Origin: VAXT01 sp963827725
GTDB lineage: Bacteria; Actinomycetota; Thermoleophilia; Gaiellales; Gaiellaceae
Assembly: GCA_963827725.1 (NCBI GenBank)
Contig: CAWHBM010000001.1
Coordinates: 310,001-374,000, forward strand
Reading direction: 5' to 3'
DNA: 64,000 nucleotides
Part shown: piece by piece, positions 58,637-64,000 of the stretch
Layout of the letters: the number at the start of each line of letters is the position of its first letter
How positions within the stretch are numbered: the first letter of the stretch is position 1
Translations under genes and position numbers: made by a program
The notes under the pieces: model-generated
Seen by the model: the letters and a program-made list of their open reading frames with translations, nothing else
Told to the model about the DNA's origin: nothing
The model's database searches: none

Positions 58637-60112
58637 GTGGGGGAGAGAGGGCTGAGGGGAATCGGGACCTGGGCCGCTGCCGTCGCAATGGCCGTGGGGT
58701 TGCTCGTCGTCTCGACCGGCGCCGCCGAGACCGTTCTCGCGCACCCGATCAGCATCGACATCTACACGAACTCGGGCCCCCAGCACAAGACGCAGGTCGA
58801 GCCCGATTCGTATGCGCATGGCCAGACGATCGTCGGCGTCACGCAGTCCGGCCGGTACGTCAACGGGGGAGGCGCGAGCAACAACATGTGGGCCACTTCG
58901 CAGAACGGTGGGCAGACGTGGACGACCGGCGGCTTCCCCGGGACGACCGTCAACCAGGGCGGCACGTGGCCGAGGATCAGCGACCCGTCTATCGCCTATG
59001 ACGCCGAACACGATGTCTGGCTGGCTCTCGGCCTCGGGATCGACTCGAGCGGAACCGGCCACATCTTGCTCGTCAACCGCTCGACCGACGGTGGTCTGAC
59101 CTGGTCGAATCCGGTCGTCGCCGGGGAGTCGACGGGAACCTTCTGGGACAAGACCTGGATCACCTGCGACACGTGGGCCCAGAGCCCGTTTTACGGCAAC
59201 TGCTACATCCAGTACGACGACAACGGCCTGGGAAACCTGATGCAGATGGTGACGTCGGTGGACGGCGGCGTGACCTGGGGCCCGATCCGAACACCGTCTG
59301 GCTCCCCGTCGGGCCTGGGCGGACAGCCCGTCGTCCAGCCGAACGGGAACGTCATCGTCCCCTACTCGGAGAACTTCGGCCCGATCAGATCGATCAGGTC
59401 GACCAACGGAGGGGCTTCGTGGTCAGCCTCGACGCTGGTGGCGACCATCACCGATCACACCGTGGCCGGCAACATGCGGTCGTACCCCATGCCCTCTGCC
59501 GAGGTGGCTGGCGACGGCACGGTCTACGTGGCCTGGCACGACTGCCGGTTCCGGTCTGGCTGCGCTGCGAACGACATCGTCTACAGCACCTCGCTGGACG
59601 GGCTTACCTGGACAACCCCGGCTCGGGTTCCGATCGACCCGATATCGAGTGGAGTCGACCACTTCCTGCCCGGGATCGCAGTCGACAAGGCAACTTCGGG
59701 CGGCACGACCCATCTCGCACTGGGCTACTACTACTTCCCGGTCAGCAACTGCACCACAACGACGTGCGACCTGACCTTCGGGTTCGTGTCGTCACTTGAC
59801 GGCGGGGCGACGTGGACGACCGGGCGGCGAATCGGCGGCCCGATGAAGATCGCCTGGATCGCGGACACGAATCAGGGGCGCATGGTCGGTGACTACGTCT
59901 CGACGTCGTTCACGGCAGACGGCAAGGCGCACCCGATCTTCTCGCTTGCGAAGCTGAACGTCGGGAGCGTCTTCAGCCAGCGAATGGTCAGCGCAACGTT
60001 CGACATCACCGCTCCGCAATTGACCCCGAGCGCGAAGTCGCACACTGGGCCGGTTCTTTCACCCCCGCGCGCCAGGCCGACGCGACCCGGGCGGCTTCCT
60101 ACCGCGAACTAG
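58637..60112 (+). CDS. Secreted BNR/sialidase-like beta-propeller protein (2 of tandem pair)
   Basis: 491 residues from GTG. It is collinear with the preceding gene throughout (HPISIDIYTNSGPQHKTQVEPDSYAHGQTIVG at the mature start; the same VAWHDCRFRSGCAANDIVYS and NQGRMVGDYVSTSF segments), so the pair came from tandem duplication, 35 bases apart. Signal peptide at 1-36. The end overlaps the convergent GGDEF-EAL gene by four bases. Confidence 0.82.
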   Translation: MGERGLRGIGTWAAAVAMAVGLLVVSTGAAETVLAHPISIDIYTNSGPQHKTQVEPDSYAHGQTIVGVTQSGRYVNGGGASNNMWATSQNGGQTWTTGGFPGTTVNQGGTWPRISDPSIAYDAEHDVWLALGLGIDSSGTGHILLVNRSTDGGLTWSNPVVAGESTGTFWDKTWITCDTWAQSPFYGNCYIQYDDNGLGNLMQMVTSVDGGVTWGPIRTPSGSPSGLGGQPVVQPNGNVIVPYSENFGPIRSIRSTNGGASWSASTLVATITDHTVAGNMRSYPMPSAEVAGDGTVYVAWHDCRFRSGCAANDIVYSTSLDGLTWTTPARVPIDPISSGVDHFLPGIAVDKATSGGTTHLALGYYYFPVSNCTTTTCDLTFGFVSSLDGGATWTTGRRIGGPMKIAWIADTNQGRMVGDYVSTSFTADGKAHPIFSLAKLNVGSVFSQRMVSATFDITAPQLTPSAKSHTGPVLSPPRARPTRPGRLPTAN

Positions 60113-62154
60113 AACCTCCCTGCCTCGGCGACTCGCGCTACTCGCGGGGCACGTGCCAGCAGCCACTCGGTCAGATCCTCGGCCGGCAGCGGCCTGCTCA
60201 GGTGATAGCCCTGCGCGGTGTCGCAGCCGAGCTCGGCGAGGCGGATGAGCGTCTCCTGGTTCTCGACGCCCTCGGCGACGACGAGAAGCCCGAGGTTGTG
60301 CCCGAGCTCGATCGTCGAGCGGACGATGATCGCGTCGTCCTCGTCGACCTCCATGCGCGAGACGAAGCTTCGATCGATCTTGAGGACGTCCACGGGCAAG
60401 CGCTTGAGATAGTTCAGAGACGAGTAGCCGGTTCCAAAGTCGTCGATCGCGAGTGCGACGCCTCGGGCGCCGAGCTGCTCGAGGATGACCGACGTCCGCG
60501 CGGGGTCGGCGAGAATCGTGTCCTCCGTGATCTCGAGCTCGAGGCGACGGGGCTCGAGGCCGTTCGCCGCGAGGAGACGTCCGACCTCGTCCGGTAGACC
60601 GCCGTCGAGGAGGTCGCGGGAGAAGAGGTTGACTCCGACGCTGACGTCGAAACCCAGATCTCGCCAAGCTCGGCACTGACGGAGGGCGGTGTCGAGCATG
60701 TAGCGCGTGATCAGGCGGACGACGCCCGTGTGCTGGGCGAGTGGCAGGAACTCGCCAGGCCCGAGCAAGCCACGCTCCGGATGGTTCCAGCGAATGAGCG
60801 CCTCGACGCTTCGCGCCGCCCCCGTCGAGAGCTCGATCCGCGGCTGGTAGTAGACCACGAGCTCTCGCTCGTCGATTGCCCTGCGCAGCTCGCCGACGAG
60901 GGCGAGCCGGTCCGGCGAATAGTGGTCGTGCTCCCGGTCGTAGAGCTCGGGGTGATGGGTCTCCTTGCTCAGGTACATGGCGACATCCGCGTGCCGGAGC
61001 AGCGTCTCGACGTCGTCTCCGTGCTCCGGGGAGACGGCGATGCCGATCGATGCCTCGACCTCGAGAGTCAGGCCGCCGACGATGAACGGCCGCTCCATCG
61101 CTCGCTGGACGCGTGCAGAGAGTTGTAGTGCTGTGTCGGAGTCCGCGGTGCCCGGCGCGAGCACACCGAACTCGTCGCCACCGAGTCGGGCGACGGTGTC
61201 GGTGCTGCGCATGACAGAGCGAAGCCGTTGCGCAAGCAGGCGAAGTACGTGGTCGCCGCTCTGGTGGCCGAGGGTGTCGTTGATCTCCTTGAAGTGATCG
61301 AGGTCGAAGATCATCACGATCAACCCCTCGCTTCCCGCCCGGCTCTCCTCGAGAGCGGCGGCCACTCGATCGCGGAAGAGGTCGCGATTCGGAAGGCCGG
61401 TGAGGCTGTCGTGGAGCGCCTGGTGCTCGATCTCGGACATGTGGCTGCGCAGCCGGCGGGTCACCCGGCGTAGGAGTGGGAAGAGCGAGCCGTAGAGCAC
61501 GAGCAGCAGGATCTCGAGAACGCCGGCAACCGGAAGGAACGCTTTCCGTGCTGCGCTCGCGATCGGCGCGTAGTCCTGGTCGAGCTCGAACGCGCCCACA
61601 GGCGTCGCGCGATCGAGACGGACGGGCGCGTAGGAGCCGAACACTTTGATCTCGGTTCCGGAGACGCTGATCGGCGAGACCCGATGCGTCTCCTGTCCGG
61701 CGAGCGCACTGCGCACGGCAGCAGGGTGTCGCGCGCGGGCTCCGATCAAGGCGTGGTTGTTCGAGTACGTGATCGTGCCGTCAGGTGCGTAGAGCGCAAC
61801 GCGAAGCGCACCGGTGACGAGGACCTGCCCCTGGAAGAGCCGGTCGAGCTGCGCGCGCCTGGCGAGTGAGACTGGCTGCTGGAGATCGGAAGGCCGAAGA
61901 CGATCGCGGAGGATCGACTCCGCGACGAAGCCCGTGTGGAAGGTCACTGCGCGCTCCGCCTGCTCGATTGCGTGCTGCCGGACGAAGATGAGGATCCCGG
62001 CCGCGGCGATCGCCAGGCCGAGCGCGGTGTAGACGGCGAAGCGAAGAACGAGCCGGGGCGGCTTGGGATGGGCGAGACGCTCGGTGCGAATCGGCGGCAG
62101 CTTGGTCAGGTTGTTGCCGGGAGCACGACGCCGGTTCGGTCTCGTCGGGGTCAT
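60109..62154 (-). CDS. Membrane-bound diguanylate cyclase/phosphodiesterase (GGDEF-EAL)
   Basis: 681 residues. Two membrane helices (about 36-56 and 207-226) flank an extracytoplasmic sensor domain of about 150 residues. The GGDEF domain (DSLTGLPNRDLF, ARLGGDEFGV) has an intact active site. The EAL domain also looks complete: SVEALIRWNHPERGLLGP, ITEDTILADP, IDDFGTGYSSLNYLKRLPVDVLKID, VAEGVE. It may make or degrade c-di-GMP depending on the signal. Its ATG shares one base with the TGA of the acidic protein upstream. Confidence 0.93.
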   Translation of the reverse strand: MTPTRPNRRRAPGNNLTKLPPIRTERLAHPKPPRLVLRFAVYTALGLAIAAAGILIFVRQHAIEQAERAVTFHTGFVAESILRDRLRPSDLQQPVSLARRAQLDRLFQGQVLVTGALRVALYAPDGTITYSNNHALIGARARHPAAVRSALAGQETHRVSPISVSGTEIKVFGSYAPVRLDRATPVGAFELDQDYAPIASAARKAFLPVAGVLEILLLVLYGSLFPLLRRVTRRLRSHMSEIEHQALHDSLTGLPNRDLFRDRVAAALEESRAGSEGLIVMIFDLDHFKEINDTLGHQSGDHVLRLLAQRLRSVMRSTDTVARLGGDEFGVLAPGTADSDTALQLSARVQRAMERPFIVGGLTLEVEASIGIAVSPEHGDDVETLLRHADVAMYLSKETHHPELYDREHDHYSPDRLALVGELRRAIDERELVVYYQPRIELSTGAARSVEALIRWNHPERGLLGPGEFLPLAQHTGVVRLITRYMLDTALRQCRAWRDLGFDVSVGVNLFSRDLLDGGLPDEVGRLLAANGLEPRRLELEITEDTILADPARTSVILEQLGARGVALAIDDFGTGYSSLNYLKRLPVDVLKIDRSFVSRMEVDEDDAIIVRSTIELGHNLGLLVVAEGVENQETLIRLAELGCDTAQGYHLSRPLPAEDLTEWLLARAPRVARVAEAGRF

Positions 62155-63237
62155 CAGTGCCCATGCCCGTTGTCGGGATGGCCGTCGCCGTTGTGGTCGC
62201 CTTTGTCCTTCTTGTCCTTGTCGTCGTCATCGCTTTCATCGCTGTCGTCGCCGTCGTGGCCCACGTCGCTCTGCTCGTCGACGCTCTGCAGATCGTCCAC
62301 CTGCTCGTCACTGCTCTGGACGTCCTCGTCGGCCTGATCGCTCTGGTCGCCACTCCCAATGTCAACCGGGTCGAAGCCGCCGATCACGCCCGGGTCGAAG
62401 GTGCCAATGTCGCCCGCGTTTGCGCCACCAACGACACTTTGGTTGGCGTCACCAATCTCACCCGGGCTCGCGCCACCAAACTCACCCGGGCTCGCGCCAC
62501 CTTGCGCGATGTCGCCGTTGCCGATCTCCTCCACAGCGGGTTCGTCGCCCTGGTTCGCGCCGGCGCCGCTGTCACCCTCGTCCTGGTTCTCGTTCCCGGC
62601 TTCACCCTGCTCGCCGCCACTTGCCCTCGCTCGCGCCGCCAGAGTCGTCGCCTTGCCCGCTGCCGTCGCCATCCTCGTCCGCGACCTCCTCACTACCCGG
62701 ATCCGGGTCGTTCGGGCCGCTGGCGTAACCGCCGCCAGAATTGCCGGAGGCGGGCTCCTCGACGGTGCCCGGATCGACTTCGTAGCCGGGTGGACCCCCA
62801 ATCGGCTCAACCAGGTCGCCCGTGCCGCCGGCGTTGAACAAGCCAGGATCGCCGACCGGAAGACCGTCGGAGCTCGCGGCCGTCTGGTCGGAGCTGCCGG
62901 GGTCGAAGACGTCCGCTGCGCGATCGAGTGCTTGGCGGATGCTGCCCGGCGCATCGAGGGTGTCTCGCAGGCGCGCCCGGCTCAATCGGCCCAGGCTGCG
63001 CACGTCGAACATGTCCGGCGCGGCGCTCACGAGCGGCGCGGTGATGCGCTCGATCGCCTTGACCGGAATCGAGAACGTCGCGAGCGCCGTAACCGGAATC
63101 AGGAGCCCGGCCGTCACGGCCCCGCCCGCCTTGACGACGCCGACCTTGAGCAACTCCGTATACGCGCGCGGGTCCAGAGCAAGCCTGCCCAGGTCGTGGA
63201 CCAGGTGCTGCCGCAGGTGTGCAACCAGGTGCCGCAT
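62154..63237 (-). CDS. Acidic low-complexity (Gly/Asp-rich) protein with N-terminal hydrophobic segment, frameshifted
   Basis: From ATG 63237 (MRHLVAHLRQHLV) the first ~100 residues include a hydrophobic block, AGGAVTAGLLIPVTALATFS, then become Gly/Asp/Pro-rich. One extra base near 62635 shifts the frame after SGGASEG. The next frame continues GGEQGEAGNENQDEG, collagen-like GASPGEFGGASPGEIG, and a very acidic end (DSDESDDDDKDKKDKGD, then GHPDNGHGH). Corrected length is about 360 residues. Translationally coupled to the GGDEF-EAL gene. Could be a surface or calcium-binding protein; no domain recognised. Confidence 0.55.
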
Positions 63238-63335
63238 GGACTCGGATAGAGACCTGGGCTGACCGTAGGGCGCTTTGGTAGAGGTCGCCTCCCCGCGAAG
63301 GGGGATGGCATCCCTCGTCCGAGGGAGAGAGTCCC

Positions 63336-64000
63336 CTACCTGGTCTCGAGCTTCGCGGACGCCGGGACCCGAGCGCCCAACCACGGCCTCAGCTCCGCTA
63401 GGAAAGCGGGGTCCACGGCGTGCGGAAGAGGCGACTCGCGGTAGGTGACATCGGCCCCCGCCTTCTCCAGGAGCTCCCTCGCTTGTCGGCCCCACTGGAC
63501 TCCGATCACGGGATCGAAGGTGCCGTGCCCGATGGCGATCGGCGGCAGCGGGCGGTCGAAATCGAGCTCGAGCCCTTGGACCGTGGGAACGAAGCCGCTG
63601 AGGGCGATCAACCCGGCCGGCCGAGGACGGTCTGCGCCGAGGCCGAGCGCGTAGCTCATCATCGAGCCCTGAGAGAACCCGCCGAGCACAGTGCGTTCCG
63701 GTGGGATGCCCGTCTCGGAGGCGAAGCGGTCGAGAAAGCTGGACGCCAAGCGGTACGAGGGGAGGAACGTGTCGGGCGGCGGAAAGCCGAGCTCGCCGAG
63801 CACGTACCAGTGGGCCCCGCCCGGCGGCAGCGAGAGCGGCCCCCGGGGCGTCACCCCGAGCAGGCGGCGTTCCGGATCGAGCTCGTCGAGCAGGGAAAGG
63901 AGATCGTTCTCGTCCGTCCCGCGGCCGTGGAAGAGGACGAGCGCCCCTTCAGGCTCCCCCGCGGCAGGCCGCGTCCTGAAGACGAGATCGCTCAGCGCTT
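63336..64000 (-). CDS. Alpha/beta hydrolase (phospholipase/carboxylesterase family), partial
   Basis: The C-terminal 221 residues of an esterase that runs off the right edge. LVLFHGRGTDENDLLSLLDELDP carries the oxyanion-hole HGxG-type motif, GGFSQGSMMSYALGLGADRP the nucleophile Ser (GFSQG), GTFDPVIGVQWGRQA the Asp region and SPLPHAVDPAFLAELRPWL the catalytic His. It is typical of small YtpA/YpfH-type carboxylesterases. The start codon is outside the window. Confidence 0.87.
   Translation of the reverse strand, partial: ALSDLVFRTRPAAGEPEGALVLFHGRGTDENDLLSLLDELDPERRLLGVTPRGPLSLPPGGAHWYVLGELGFPPPDTFLPSYRLASSFLDRFASETGIPPERTVLGGFSQGSMMSYALGLGADRPRPAGLIALSGFVPTVQGLELDFDRPLPPIAIGHGTFDPVIGVQWGRQARELLEKAGADVTYRESPLPHAVDPAFLAELRPWLGARVPASAKLETR

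Noticed and set aside
1..64000. CRISPR array, prophage or insertion sequence
   Set aside because: No regularly spaced repeats, no transposase or integrase signature, and no block of phage-like genes in any frame.

Overview
The window is a high-GC, gene-dense stretch of bacterial chromosome. Frequent GTG and TTG starts, ATGA/GTGA gene overlaps, and gene types such as a 2-oxoglutarate:ferredoxin oxidoreductase, Flp-type pilins, an orphan PASTA protein, a DipZ-like protein and an ADP-type NAD synthetase fit an environmental actinobacterium, probably of the Thermoleophilia (Gaiella/Solirubrobacter side). That placement is an inference from gene style; no rRNA or tRNA gene was found. No prophage, transposase or CRISPR array is visible.

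Layout. 0-5.7 kb (minus): a partial lytic transglycosylase, a lipoprotein cyclophilin, a three-subunit molybdenum hydroxylase resembling PaoABC, and an amidohydrolase. 5.8-9.3 kb (plus): M24 peptidase, acetyl-CoA synthetase and a helical protein. 9.3-12 kb (minus): M16 peptidase, hotdog thioesterase and NAD epimerase. 12-18.4 kb: Mug-like glycosylase, NadE, a thioesterase-like protein, an SDR and a second acyl-CoA synthetase. 18.5-20.5 kb: DHA2 efflux pump with a TetR regulator. 20.5-22.5 kb: a long structured leader, an XRE-TPR regulator and a tiny secreted-peptide gene. 22.9-27.9 kb: selD, nadM-like, phosphoglycerate mutase-like, heme A synthase and a PAC2 protein. 27.9-35.4 kb (minus): DipZ-like protein, a large SF2 helicase and a polar amino-acid ABC transporter. 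35.4-41.5 kb: FadJ-like beta-oxidation enzyme, ArsR-type regulator, 6-phosphogluconolactonase, ProC, an AlkA-like glycosylase and a glyoxalase. 41.5-44.9 kb: korA and korB with three tiny genes between them. 44.9-49.7 kb (minus): a dead ion-channel gene, secreted BNR and RTX proteins, two Flp pilins, and a glutaredoxin-BolA pair. 49.7-55.4 kb (plus): DUF389, PASTA, a CopD-tail-like protein, a CDF metal exporter and a subtilase. 55.4-64 kb: a coiled-coil protein, two tandem BNR proteins, a GGDEF-EAL protein, an acidic repeat protein and a partial esterase.

Most striking points. (1) The XRE-TPR regulator is followed 17 bases later by a 31-codon gene with a perfect Shine-Dalgarno. Its product has the charge-hydrophobic-tail layout of RRNPP-type peptide pheromones, which suggests an actinobacterial quorum-sensing pair. 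(2) The 540-base leader before it holds several long stems, the first resembling a c-di-AMP (ydaO) riboswitch. (3) Two genes (the Mo-hydroxylase large subunit and pgl) have no usable ATG/GTG/TTG and appear to start at CTG inside a CTGA stop-start overlap. (4) A 160-base palindromic repeat occurs twice in opposite orientation. (5) Six otherwise well-conserved genes are interrupted by seven frameshifts, all net +1. This looks more like insertion-type sequencing error than decay, whereas the ion-channel gene, with a nonsense codon and mixed shifts, is probably a true pseudogene.
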